This document shows positions 24,581-33,733 of a stretch of DNA of 64,000 nucleotides, in pieces. The stretch spans positions 62,001-126,000 of the forward strand of contig JAFSQL010000006.1 of the NCBI GenBank assembly GCA_017446585.1, in the 5' to 3' direction. The notes beneath the pieces are model-generated. The model saw only the letters and a list, made by a program, of their open reading frames with translations, was not told where the DNA came from and ran no database searches. The position numbers and the translations under genes are program-made. The first letter of the stretch is position 1; the number at the start of each line of letters is the position of its first letter. This DNA is from Paludibacteraceae bacterium (lineage in GTDB: Bacteria; Bacteroidota; Bacteroidia; Bacteroidales; Paludibacteraceae).

Positions 24581-27550
24581 GTGCGAACGCTTCGCAACTA
24601 CATACTACTTCTGGCCATTCTCCTGCTGAACGCCTGTTCCGCTAAGCACAACACGAGTTTTTCTCGACGCTATCAAGCGCTCGTTACGCACTACAATGTC
24701 GAATGGAACGGACAGCAAGCCTACAAACAAGGCATGCGCACCCTTTACGCCCAAGGGCATGACGACTTCTCCACATTCCTGCCCGTTTACCCAAGCGGCA
24801 ACCATCGAGACACGTCTCTTGTGCTCGCCGATATGCAACGAGCCATTGAAAAGGCGCAGAAGGCACAACACATCCACTCCATTCGCAAAAAACCAAAAAA
24901 CAACCCCAAGCGTCGCAACGACCCTAAATGGCAATCTTTCATGCGCAAGGAAGAATACAACATGCGCATGTCTGGCATTTGGCTCCTGCTCGGCAATGCA
25001 CAACTTGAAAAGGGCGAATACCTTGCTGCCATGGCGACTTTTTCCTACGTGACAAAGCACTTCACCGAAGAACCCGATGCCGTCATTGCTGCCAATGCGG
25101 GATTGGCGCGCTCCTATCTCGAACTCGATTGGCTCTATGATGCCGAAGATGTCATTGAAACAACCGCTCGCAATGACGCTCCACGACAACTCCAACCTCT
25201 TGTCCTTACCACCCTTGCCGATGTGCGACTGCGAATGGACAACATCTCCGAAGCCGCCGATGCCCTTCAAGCGGCGGCAAAGAAGGAACGTAATCGACGA
25301 CAACGCGCACGCGACTACTACATCCTTGGACAACTCTACCAACAAATGGACGGCAATGGCATGCAAGCCATCGAGGCTTACAAGAAAGCGGCACGAGGCA
25401 GTTCCTCCTACGCCCTCGCTCTCAATGCCAAGGTCAATCAATACGAAGCGTTGAGCGACATCAACACACAAACAGCTCTCCACAAACTGCATAAGATACT
25501 TCGGCAAGACAAGTACGCCAACAATCGTGACAAGATTCTCATCGCCATTGCCAATGTCGAACGAAAAAGCGGTGACTTCCAATCTGCCGAACGTGACTAC
25601 CGACTTGCCATTGACACGGCTTCAGAAGAAAGTCAGGACCGCCTGCGTGCCAACATCCTCCTTGCCGACATGCTTTTCGACCTCCATCGCTACATCGACG
25701 CCCAACCTTTCTACACACAAGCCGACGCACTCATTTCTACCGACCATCCCGACTACGAACGAGTTTCCGCACGCGCTCGCACGCTTGAGAGCCTCGCTTC
25801 TCAAAACTACATCGTGCGACAGCAAGACAGCCTACAACACCTCGCTGCCCTGCCGCCTGCTGAGCGTGACTCCCTCATTCTTGCCGACATTCAACGACGC
25901 AAGGAGCAACAAGAACAAGAAGCGCAAAAAGCGGCTGAAGAAGAACGACGCAAACTCTTCCAATCCATGCGTGATCAAGAGGAGTTTGGAGATGGAAGTA
26001 TTGAGTTCGGTATGCAGAATCCAATGGCGGCCACCTCTTCTTCTTTCTATTTCTACAACAAGAGTATCGTCGAGGCGGGAGCGCGAGAATTCAAACGTAA
26101 ATGGGGAGAACGAACACTGCGTGACGATTGGCGACGTTCCAACTTCACGCCTCTTCTCGCTGATGACAACACCGATGACGAACCGACCACCGAGCAGGAC
26201 GACGACACGCCTTACTACCGAACGGAGAAAATGACAGATGCCGACTCCGACTCGGCAACCCCTGACTCGCTGAAACAATATATCGCCTCGCTTCCTCTTG
26301 ACCCGAATTCTCGACATGCGTCTGACTCACTCATCGCTGATGCGTTGCTCTCCATGGCTTCCATCTACGAACAACGTGTTCCTGACGATTCCATGGCAAC
26401 CGTCACCTACGACGAATTTGAACGACGCTTCCCCCGACACCGACGTATGCCTGATGTTTACTACAGCAACTACCTCCTCTCAAAAAAACGTGGTGACATC
26501 TCCTCCGCCGAGTTTTACAGAATGCGCCTACTCTCGCGATTCCCTGATAGCCGGTACGCCATTGCCCTTGCTGACCCTGACTACCTCCGCAACCTCCCAG
26601 CCAAACTTCAAGCGCAAGAGCAACTCTACCAACAGACCTATGCCGCCTACACCCGTTCGCATCCTGACAGCGTTATCAATGCCTACACCACTGTTCGACA
26701 TGATTTCCCAATCGCTCCGCTCCTGCCCAAATTCGCATTCCTAAGTGCGCTCTCCCAAGCCATGAAAGGCGACGGCAACCGTTTCGAAAGCGAACTTCAA
26801 GACCTCATTCGTGATTACCCAGAAAGCGATGTCACCTCTCGAGCCAAGACCATCCTTGCGCTCTATCAACAGCGACACCCGGTACTTGGCACTTCCTCTC
26901 ATGCCTCACTCATTGCCCTGCGTGACTCACTGACCACACCGTCCGATACCATTGACACCCTTTCCTTCACATTGGACCGACGTGCGCCACACATCGTGCT
27001 CGTCATTGATTCTGCCGCCTCTTCACAAGACAATCTGCTGCAATACACCATTGCCGCCTTCAACTTCAATACCTTCCTTGTGCGTCAGTTCGACATGGAC
27101 ATGCGGCAAGACGACTCTGCCACCGTCATCTCGCTTGCACGTCTCTCCGACTTGCGCGAAGCGTTCTGGTATATCGACAACCTCGCCGCCGACAGTGCGC
27201 TTTCCACCTTCCTCGCTTCCGATAGCATCGCTCTGGTACCTATTTCTGCCGACAACCTTGACCTCGTGCAAAAAGGACGACCGCTTCGTGACTACCTCAC
27301 TTTCTATAACGACAGCATTGCTCCGCTCCATCCTGTGCAGACCATTAACCGATCGGAAGCGCAATCACAACGTGACCAACTTATGCAAGCCGCCCTCGCG
27401 GCAGAACGCTTGGCGCGACAACAAGAAGAACAAGCCGAATTAGAACGAATCGAACGCGAAGAAGCCGAAGAACGGCAACGACAACTCGAAGAAAGGCAAC
27501 GACGCGAAGAACGCATTCGGCAACGCGAAGCGGCAAAAAACAAGAATTAA
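24581..27550 (+). CDS. porW: T9SS-associated lipoprotein PorW/SprE (TPR protein)
   Basis: 989 residues from a GTG start. A lipoprotein signal ends in L-N-A-C with C19 as the lipidated residue. The N-terminal third has F-S-R-R-Y-Q-A-L-V-T-H-Y-N-V-E-W-N-G and the basic S-I-R-K-K-P-K-N-N-P-K segment, followed by tetratricopeptide-like repeats (A-L-x-L-G-N-A-Q-L-E-K-G-E-Y-L-A-A, and others to about 420), as in PorW/SprE. This protein is needed for type IX secretion, linking the secretion ring to other parts in the outer membrane/periplasm. The C-terminus is a charged Arg/Glu/Gln helix. Its stop overlaps the argE stop from the other strand. Confidence 0.85.
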   Translation: MRTLRNYILLLAILLLNACSAKHNTSFSRRYQALVTHYNVEWNGQQAYKQGMRTLYAQGHDDFSTFLPVYPSGNHRDTSLVLADMQRAIEKAQKAQHIHSIRKKPKNNPKRRNDPKWQSFMRKEEYNMRMSGIWLLLGNAQLEKGEYLAAMATFSYVTKHFTEEPDAVIAANAGLARSYLELDWLYDAEDVIETTARNDAPRQLQPLVLTTLADVRLRMDNISEAADALQAAAKKERNRRQRARDYYILGQLYQQMDGNGMQAIEAYKKAARGSSSYALALNAKVNQYEALSDINTQTALHKLHKILRQDKYANNRDKILIAIANVERKSGDFQSAERDYRLAIDTASEESQDRLRANILLADMLFDLHRYIDAQPFYTQADALISTDHPDYERVSARARTLESLASQNYIVRQQDSLQHLAALPPAERDSLILADIQRRKEQQEQEAQKAAEEERRKLFQSMRDQEEFGDGSIEFGMQNPMAATSSSFYFYNKSIVEAGAREFKRKWGERTLRDDWRRSNFTPLLADDNTDDEPTTEQDDDTPYYRTEKMTDADSDSATPDSLKQYIASLPLDPNSRHASDSLIADALLSMASIYEQRVPDDSMATVTYDEFERRFPRHRRMPDVYYSNYLLSKKRGDISSAEFYRMRLLSRFPDSRYAIALADPDYLRNLPAKLQAQEQLYQQTYAAYTRSHPDSVINAYTTVRHDFPIAPLLPKFAFLSALSQAMKGDGNRFESELQDLIRDYPESDVTSRAKTILALYQQRHPVLGTSSHASLIALRDSLTTPSDTIDTLSFTLDRRAPHIVLVIDSAASSQDNLLQYTIAAFNFNTFLVRQFDMDMRQDDSATVISLARLSDLREAFWYIDNLAADSALSTFLASDSIALVPISADNLDLVQKGRPLRDYLTFYNDSIAPLHPVQTINRSEAQSQRDQLMQAALAAERLARQQEEQAELERIEREEAEERQRQLEERQRREERIRQREAAKNKN

Positions 27551-28581
27551 AGGACTAAGCGCGACAACAATTCGCTATACAACGTCAAGGCGTCCTCCAA
27601 TTCCGATACTTTCACATACTCATCTGCCGTATGCGAACGAGCGGAATCACCCGGACCTAATTTCACCGACGGGAACGGCATCAACGCTTGGTCCGACAAC
27701 GTTGGCGAACCAAACATTTCCATCCCCATCTCCTTTGCCACTTTTATCAGTGGATGGGTTTCTTCTATTCCTGACGAGTTCAGACGTGTTGAACGGGCAA
27801 CAACGTCACTTTTAATGTTCCTCTTTATTTCTTCAAGGGTTTCTTTATTGCCCCACTGATCGGTAGTCCTCACGTCAACGACATAACGGCACTCGTCCGG
27901 TACCACGTTATGCTGCGTTCCCGCCGAAATCATCGTCACCGATGTTTTCACGTCTCCCAACCATTTCGAAGTGCGACCCCACTCGTGACTTCTGAACCAC
28001 TCCATATCATCCATCGCCTCATAAATGGCATTCTTACCCTCGTTTCGGGCGGCATGACCGCTCACGCCATGCGCCACGCAGTCCAACACCATCAAGCCCT
28101 TTTCCGCCACAGCCATTTTCAGTGCGGTTGGCTCTCCCACTATTGCTGCATCTACCCTCGGCAGGTGTTCCAAGAGCATTTCCATTCCCTGTTTTCCGCT
28201 CACTTCTTCTTCCGCTGATGCGGCAAAGATGAGATTGTAGGGCAACGTCTCTTCTCTTTTCTCCAAAAAGGTTTTCATGAGAGTTACCAAGCCGCCACCA
28301 CAGTCATTACTTCCCAATCCATATAGCCGGTCGCCTTCTCGATTGGCTTTATAAGGTTCTCTCTGCCAACCGCTGACAGGTTTCACCGTATCTATATGTG
28401 CATTCAGCAACAAGGTTTTCTTCCCTGCGTCATAATGCGGTTGCATCATGTAGAGGTTATTCCCTATTCGCTTCACGTCATAGGGCGCGAGAATTTGCTC
28501 CAAGTAGTCCGCAACAGCCTTTTCCTCCCGGCTCACCGACGGAATCTCTATCAACCTTGATAGCAATTCAACACAATTCAT
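27547..28581 (-). CDS. argE: M20 family deacylase, N-acyl-ornithine deacetylase-like
   Basis: 344 residues. The dinuclear zinc peptidase fold shows H62-x-D64 in L-N-A-H-I-D-T-V-K-P-V, a second metal aspartate in G-S-N-D-C-G-G-G-L, and the catalytic glutamate in S-A-E-E-E-V-S-G. The gene follows argB by 17 bases, which supports release of ornithine from its acylated form in arginine synthesis. In Bacteroides the acyl group is succinyl rather than acetyl; which one applies here cannot be read from the sequence. A general M20 dipeptidase is the alternative. Confidence 0.82.
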   Translation of the reverse strand: MNCVELLSRLIEIPSVSREEKAVADYLEQILAPYDVKRIGNNLYMMQPHYDAGKKTLLLNAHIDTVKPVSGWQREPYKANREGDRLYGLGSNDCGGGLVTLMKTFLEKREETLPYNLIFAASAEEEVSGKQGMEMLLEHLPRVDAAIVGEPTALKMAVAEKGLMVLDCVAHGVSGHAARNEGKNAIYEAMDDMEWFRSHEWGRTSKWLGDVKTSVTMISAGTQHNVVPDECRYVVDVRTTDQWGNKETLEEIKRNIKSDVVARSTRLNSSGIEETHPLIKVAKEMGMEMFGSPTLSDQALMPFPSVKLGPGDSARSHTADEYVKVSELEDALTLYSELLSRLVL

Positions 28582-28598
28582 AACGCTCCGGTCTTGAC

Positions 28599-29366
28599 TT
28601 ATTGATTAACAATTACAGTTCCGCCTTCCAAGTCATCCGCTCTCGTGATTCTCACCTGCTTCACGCCTGCGGCAAGGGCGGCAAAGGCATTGTCTATCTT
28701 CGGAATCATGCCGTCAACGATAATTCCGTCCGACTTCAATTCTTCATATAAGGCGGGAGTAATGACAGGTATCACGCTGTTTTCATCCTCTTGGTCACGC
28801 ATCACGCCTTTTTTCTCAAAACAGTACGTCAGCGTCACCTCATACATCGTTGCCAAGGCTTTCGCCGCTTCGCCCGCTATGGTATCCGCATTTGTGTTCA
28901 ACAAATTTCCTTTTCCGTCGTGTGTCAATGGTGCCAAAACAGGAATCGCTCCAGCGTCAATCAGTCTTCCCAATGCATTGGCATCTACCTGCTTCACGTC
29001 ACCGACAAAGCCATAATCTACTGTTTTCACCGGACGTTTGTCACTCAACATATACGACAAATCTGCGCCTGTCAATCCTATGGCATTCATACCCATTGAT
29101 TGCAACCGTGCCACAATCTTCTTGTTCACCAAACCACCATAAACCATCGTCACCACGTCCAACATCGCCGCGTCCGTGATGCGTCGCCCGTCCACCATCT
29201 TCGTCTCTATACCTAATTGTGCGGCTATTTTCGTCGCGCTACGACCGCCGCCATGCGTCAACACCTTGTTGCCGTCCACCTTGGCGAACTCCGCAAGCAA
29301 TGCTGTGAGCGTTTCCTCCTCCTCAACTATTTTCCCTCCAACTTTTATTATGGTGCACTTCTCCAT
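28599..29366 (-). CDS. argB: N-acetylglutamate kinase (or N-succinylglutamate kinase)
   Basis: 255 residues, amino-acid kinase fold. It starts with I-I-K-V-G-G-K-I and carries the T-H-G-G-G glutamate-binding loop near residues 38-42 and the L-T-x-D-x-L-type nucleotide segment replaced by F-E-K-K-G-V-M-R-D. It phosphorylates acylated glutamate, the second step of ornithine synthesis. It lies between proB and argE, 38 bases after proB, which joins arginine and proline branch enzymes that both start from glutamate. Confidence 0.93.
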   Translation of the reverse strand: MEKCTIIKVGGKIVEEEETLTALLAEFAKVDGNKVLTHGGGRSATKIAAQLGIETKMVDGRRITDAAMLDVVTMVYGGLVNKKIVARLQSMGMNAIGLTGADLSYMLSDKRPVKTVDYGFVGDVKQVDANALGRLIDAGAIPVLAPLTHDGKGNLLNTNADTIAGEAAKALATMYEVTLTYCFEKKGVMRDQEDENSVIPVITPALYEELKSDGIIVDGMIPKIDNAFAALAAGVKQVRITRADDLEGGTVIVNQ

Positions 29367-29404
29367 AAGTCTTTAATGTGTTTTTTATCTTTCTTGACTT
29401 TTTC

Positions 29405-30481
29405 TCAATTCAAGAACAAGTAGTCATAATGTATCAAGGCACCCGCACCGCGCCTTCCCATCTCCTCTCGGGTCTTCTGACTGTCATAACGAGCGCGACC
29501 CACACCTATTTCCTCCCCCGCCTCATTCATCACCCGAATCACGTCATCCTTTTTCCACTCGCCTTCCACGCCACACACGCCTACCAACAGTAAACTGTGC
29601 GCGCCTTCCTGATGCAGAGCCTCATCGGCTCGGGCATTCACCGTCACCTGACCACGCGCCATCGTGCTGCTCTGGGCTACCCATCGCTTCACGCTGTTCA
29701 CGCCTTCTGCGCGGGCAAAGTGGGTACGCGGAACATCCGCCCCTTTCAGCAAGTCCGTCAGAATATCATCACGCTTACCATTTGCGATATACACGTCTAT
29801 GCCTTCCTTTGCCACCTTGCTGGCTATGCCCGCTTTCGTTTGCATGCCGCCCCTCCCAAATTGGCTTTTCCCAGTTTGTATATACTGTTTCACGCTTTTC
29901 CCTGCGGGCACTTCGCTAATGACGCTGGCGTCGCCTTCTCCTGGTTTCCCGTTATAGATTCCATCTACGTTGCTCAAAATAATCAGGGCTTCACTCCCGG
30001 TCATCGTCGCTACCAATCCTGACAATTCATCATTATCCGTGAACATCAACTCCGTCAGGGCTATCGTGTCATTCTCATTCACTATCGGCAGAACGCCACG
30101 CTCCAACATGGCGCGTATGCAATCTCTCTGATTCAGATAATGACGACGGTTGTTCAAGTTCTCCTTCGTCGTCAACACCTGTCCGCAAATGATCCCTTCG
30201 TCTTCAAACAAGTCTGCGTACTTTCCTATCAAGCGAGCCTGACCCACGGCTGAAAAGACTTGACGGGCACTCACGGCATCTATCTTTTCATCTATCTTCA
30301 ACGTCGCCCTGCCCATCGCCACGGCACCGCTGCTCACCAACACAATCTCCACACCCTCCCGGCGGGCTTGCGCCACCTGCTTCACTATCTTGCCCATGCG
30401 TTCCTCATCCAATCCGCCGCCGTCACGGGTCAACACCTGACTGCCTACCTTCACCGTCACACGCCGAAACTTTCCTTCCAT
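29405..30481 (-). CDS. proB: Glutamate 5-kinase
   Basis: 358 residues from the chosen ATG. The frame is open further upstream (ATGs at 30502 and 30526), but a -7 promoter box lies at 30512-30519, so transcripts could not contain the longest start. Homologues begin near V-T-V-K-V-G-S-Q-V-L. The kinase domain has L-V-S-S-G-A-V-A-M-G and the G-G-M-Q-T-K-A-G-I-A motif; the last 90 residues are a PUA domain. It phosphorylates glutamate, the first step of proline synthesis, and is normally inhibited by proline. First gene of proB-argB-argE; proA is not adjacent. Confidence 0.94.
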   Translation of the reverse strand: MEGKFRRVTVKVGSQVLTRDGGGLDEERMGKIVKQVAQARREGVEIVLVSSGAVAMGRATLKIDEKIDAVSARQVFSAVGQARLIGKYADLFEDEGIICGQVLTTKENLNNRRHYLNQRDCIRAMLERGVLPIVNENDTIALTELMFTDNDELSGLVATMTGSEALIILSNVDGIYNGKPGEGDASVISEVPAGKSVKQYIQTGKSQFGRGGMQTKAGIASKVAKEGIDVYIANGKRDDILTDLLKGADVPRTHFARAEGVNSVKRWVAQSSTMARGQVTVNARADEALHQEGAHSLLLVGVCGVEGEWKKDDVIRVMNEAGEEIGVGRARYDSQKTREEMGRRGAGALIHYDYLFLN

Positions 30482-30511
30482 GTTTGTTTTTGATCGTTCC
30501 ATATCCTCTCG

Positions 30512-30519
30512 CAAAGATA
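30512..30519 (-). promoter_or_regulatory. -7 promoter box for proB-argB-argE
   Basis: TATCTTTG on the minus strand, an exact TAnnTTTG match, about 31 bases before the chosen proB ATG. It decides against the longer reading frame. Confidence 0.65.
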
Positions 30520-30632
30520 AAAACATTTACCATTATTTCCGTATCTTTACCTTGCATTACGCTTTGTCTTTTACCTTTTACGCAAAAACGCGCTATCTTA
30601 GCGGTTGATTCCTTTTTTAGCCTTTACGCGTC

Positions 30633-32102
30633 ATGGACACCTCGCTTCGTCTTTCGCAAAAACTGCAACAGAAACTCTCTCCGCAGCAAATTCAGATGAT
30701 TAAACTCATCGAAGTGCCTACGCTGCAATTGGAGCAGCGTGTGCAACAGGAATTGCAAGACAATCCCGCCCTTGAAGAAGGCATCGAAAACGAACCTGAT
30801 GACAACGACTCCGAACGTGAGCTGGACGAAAACGGTGATGCCATCAACGACACGCCCATCAACGATGACACCGATTTCGAAGAATACATGGACGATTCCA
30901 TTCCCGACTATCGTCTCGCCTCGCACAACCAAAGTCGTGATGAAATGGGCGTGCGTGAGGATATCCCCTTTTCCATTGGAACCTCTTTCCACGAACACCT
31001 TTCCGAACAACTCGGTCTGCGACAACTCTCAGACCAAGATCGATCCATTGCGCGATTCATCATTGGCAACATTGACGACGACGGCTACCTCCGACGTGAC
31101 CTTGAAGCCATTGCCGACGACATCGCTTTCCAAACCTCGGTCTCGGTCTCTTCCGCCGACCTCGAACGATTGCTTGCGCTCGTTCAGTCTTTCGAACCCG
31201 TTGGCGTGGGAGCGCGCACGCTGCAAGAGTGCCTGCTGCTACAATTGGGCAAGAAGGAACCTTCTCCCGACGTGGACAATGCTATTCGAATCTTGACCAA
31301 GGACTTCGATGCCTTCGCAAAAAAGCACTACGACAAACTCCTCCGACTCCCCGGCATGGACGAGGATAAACTCAAAGCTGCCATTGCCATCATTACCCGA
31401 CTTACACCTAAACCGGGGGCGGCTTTCTCCTCCATCTTGGAGAAGAACATGCAACAAGTTATACCGGACTTCATCGTGACCATCGAGCAGGGCGAGCCCG
31501 TTGTCACACTCAACAACGACACCATTCCTCCGCTACGCGTCTCCGCCGCCTACCGCGACATGCTCCAGACCTATTCTCAAGACAAGACGCAATCCCGACA
31601 AATCAAGGATGCAGCCTCCTTTGTCAAACAAAAACTCGATGCCGCCAAATGGTTCATCGATGCGCTCAAACAACGCAACGACACCATGATGCGTGTCATG
31701 GTCGCTATCGCACATCTACAACGCGAATACCTCATCACTGGCGACGATGTCAATCTCAAACCTATGATTCTCAAAGACATTGCTGACATTACCAACCTTG
31801 ACATCTCCACGGTCAGCCGTGTCAGCAACAGCAAATACGTCCAAACGCATTTTGGTGTTTTCCCTATCAAGTATTTCTTCTCCGAATCCATGCTCAAGCA
31901 AGACGGAGAAGAAGTCTCCTCCCGAACCATCAAGAGCATTCTCCTCTCTTGCGTTGAAAACGAAGACAAACGCAACCCTATTCCCGACGAGCAACTCATG
32001 GAAGAACTCAAACGCAAGGGGTTTGTCATCGCACGGCGCACCGTCGCTAAATACCGTGAACAACTCGGCATTCCCGTCGCGCGCCTGCGCAAACAAGTCT
32101 GA
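30633..32102 (+). CDS. rpoN: RNA polymerase sigma-54 factor
   Basis: 489 residues. Region I is glutamine- and leucine-rich (L-R-L-S-Q-K-L-Q-Q-K-L-S-P-Q-Q-I-Q-M), and a strongly acidic linker covers about 50-100. The core-binding and helix-turn-helix regions follow, and the RpoN box A-R-R-T-V-A-K-Y-R-E sits at about 467-476. Sigma-54 needs an ATP-driven activator and reads -24/-12 promoters; no such activator gene is in the window. It is followed 20 bases later by a PAP2-like membrane protein, a pairing that may simply be co-transcription. Confidence 0.96.
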   Translation: MDTSLRLSQKLQQKLSPQQIQMIKLIEVPTLQLEQRVQQELQDNPALEEGIENEPDDNDSERELDENGDAINDTPINDDTDFEEYMDDSIPDYRLASHNQSRDEMGVREDIPFSIGTSFHEHLSEQLGLRQLSDQDRSIARFIIGNIDDDGYLRRDLEAIADDIAFQTSVSVSSADLERLLALVQSFEPVGVGARTLQECLLLQLGKKEPSPDVDNAIRILTKDFDAFAKKHYDKLLRLPGMDEDKLKAAIAIITRLTPKPGAAFSSILEKNMQQVIPDFIVTIEQGEPVVTLNNDTIPPLRVSAAYRDMLQTYSQDKTQSRQIKDAASFVKQKLDAAKWFIDALKQRNDTMMRVMVAIAHLQREYLITGDDVNLKPMILKDIADITNLDISTVSRVSNSKYVQTHFGVFPIKYFFSESMLKQDGEEVSSRTIKSILLSCVENEDKRNPIPDEQLMEELKRKGFVIARRTVAKYREQLGIPVARLRKQV

Positions 32103-32122
32103 ACGACTACCAACTTTTATCA

Positions 32123-32782
32123 ATGAAGCCCATTTCAAAAAACATACGACGCATCGCTAAATTCTTCAGCACCGTCTTCCATCCCCTTTTCGCTTTGACT
32201 TGGGCAATCATCATTATGCTCTTTGTCATCGGGGCTTTCCACATCACGGGATTCCCTACGTTGATCTACGCGCTCCGCGTCACCGGCACCACTTTCTTCT
32301 TCTCCGCGCTCATCCCTCTGGCACTCATCTTACTACTCCTGGCTTTTGGAGTCATTAAATCCATCTATATGACTCGACGTGCCGAGCGGGCTCTTCCTTA
32401 CGCCTTCACAACCATCATGATTGGCTACACCTTAGTCCGACTTTACGACATTGTGGTTCCCATCAACATCATCCTCACACTTGCCGGCGCTTTCGTCGCG
32501 CTGCTCATCGTGTTCATCGTCAATTTCTTCTGGAAAATATCGGCACATGCCACCGCCATGGGCGGACTTGCCGCTTTCTCGGTCTATCTTAGCGTCGTTT
32601 ACTCGCTCAACGCTTATGTTACCGTCTCCGCCGTCTTCCTCCTTAGTGGCGTCGTCGCTTGGTCCAGACTCATCCTTCGCTGCCATACCATTCCGCAACT
32701 CCTTGCGGGTTTCCTTCTTGGCTTCATCGCCATTTTCCTCGCTGGGTTCAACTCCAGCCAATACCTACTTCTTGAAATGTAA
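32123..32782 (+). CDS. PAP2-like integral membrane protein
   Basis: 219 residues with about six hydrophobic segments. The C-terminal half keeps the order of PAP2 motifs in modified form: R-R-A-E-R-A-L-P (motif 1), W-K-I-S-A-H-A-T-A-M-G-G (motif 2, with the histidine but not the usual P-S-G), and S-R-L-I-L-R-C-H-T-I-P-Q-L-L-A-G (motif 3). The family dephosphorylates lipid phosphates at the membrane; the altered motif 2 leaves activity uncertain. It lies between rpoN and the DUF4271 gene. Confidence 0.75.
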   Translation: MKPISKNIRRIAKFFSTVFHPLFALTWAIIIMLFVIGAFHITGFPTLIYALRVTGTTFFFSALIPLALILLLLAFGVIKSIYMTRRAERALPYAFTTIMIGYTLVRLYDIVVPINIILTLAGAFVALLIVFIVNFFWKISAHATAMGGLAAFSVYLSVVYSLNAYVTVSAVFLLSGVVAWSRLILRCHTIPQLLAGFLLGFIAIFLAGFNSSQYLLLEM

Positions 32783-32854
32783 AACCCTCACCACTTTTTT
32801 TAATAAATTCGCGCCATCAACGACTCCATCCTGACATATAGCGACTCTTCCCTG

Positions 32855-33664
32855 ATGCTGACGCTTGACACCGTCATTGACTCCGTTCCTTTTCTAACGG
32901 ACACGAACGTTGCCCTTTCACCCTTACTCCCTGTCGAGAGCGTTCCGTCTTTGGCAGTTACAGAAACGCCTGTCCCCGACCACTTGCACGACATTATTCC
33001 TATCCTGGCGACTCCTAACCAGAGTCCCGTCATCCTTGTCGCGCTTGCTCTTGGACTGCTCTGCTTCCTCTACGTCATCATCTCGCGCCAGAAACTTTTG
33101 GCGCACATGGCGCACGATTTTTTCTTGCTCAAGGCGCACGACACATTCTTTACCGAAGAGACCTCACATTCGCTCAACACCTTCTCACTTTCCTGCCTGC
33201 TGCTTTTTGTCCTCAGCACGGGGACCATCATCTACGACCTCATCTTCCCCATGTTGCACGAAGAACCTTTCAAAGTCAACTTCATAGTGCCCGCTGTTTG
33301 CTTCGCCACTTCCGCCGCCTTTGTCGCTTTCCACTTCGTCTCCCTACGCTACCTCTCTTTCGTTTTCGCCCATGGACTTAGCGTCGCTTCCCTTTTCAGG
33401 AAAGTCTATTTTTCCGCGCTCTTGGGTTCCTCACTGGCGTTCTTCCCCATCGCCATTGCCCTTACCTTCGGTTCACATTTCCTGCAATCTTTGGCTATCC
33501 CGGCGGCACTCATCGTTGCCGTACTCTATTTTTTCTTGCTTATCTATCAGACTTGCAAGATTTTTTTACATTCTTTAGGTGCTACTTTTTTCATTGTTTT
33601 GTACCTTTGCGCGCTTGAATTTTTGCCGCTCCTTGTGTTGGCAAAATGGATTAGCCAATATTGA
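32855..33664 (+). CDS. DUF4271 membrane protein
   Basis: 269 residues. About 55 polar residues are followed by a helix at about 58-76 and, after a soluble H-M-A-H-D-F-F loop, six more hydrophobic segments; this and the position directly before hemD match DUF4271 proteins of Bacteroidota, whose function is unknown. No earlier in-frame ATG exists after the preceding gene. A TACCTTTG sequence inside the last 20 codons (33602-33609) could serve as a promoter for hemD. Codon use is as C-rich as in its neighbours. Confidence 0.78.
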   Translation: MLTLDTVIDSVPFLTDTNVALSPLLPVESVPSLAVTETPVPDHLHDIIPILATPNQSPVILVALALGLLCFLYVIISRQKLLAHMAHDFFLLKAHDTFFTEETSHSLNTFSLSCLLLFVLSTGTIIYDLIFPMLHEEPFKVNFIVPAVCFATSAAFVAFHFVSLRYLSFVFAHGLSVASLFRKVYFSALLGSSLAFFPIAIALTFGSHFLQSLAIPAALIVAVLYFFLLIYQTCKIFLHSLGATFFIVLYLCALEFLPLLVLAKWISQY

Positions 33665-33733
33665 TGTGCCATTGGGCTTTTAACAATTTGAAATCCCTTT
33701 GCCGATTGAGTAAAGAATTTTAACAGACGCACC

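Noticed and set aside
30482-30526. Longer proB start
   Set aside because: An exact promoter -7 box lies inside the extension, so a transcript from it could not carry the longest start codon.
33602-33609. Firm promoter call for hemD inside DUF4271
   Set aside because: TACCTTTG matches the -7 box but lies within coding sequence 125 bases before hemD; mentioned with the gene but not listed as a feature.
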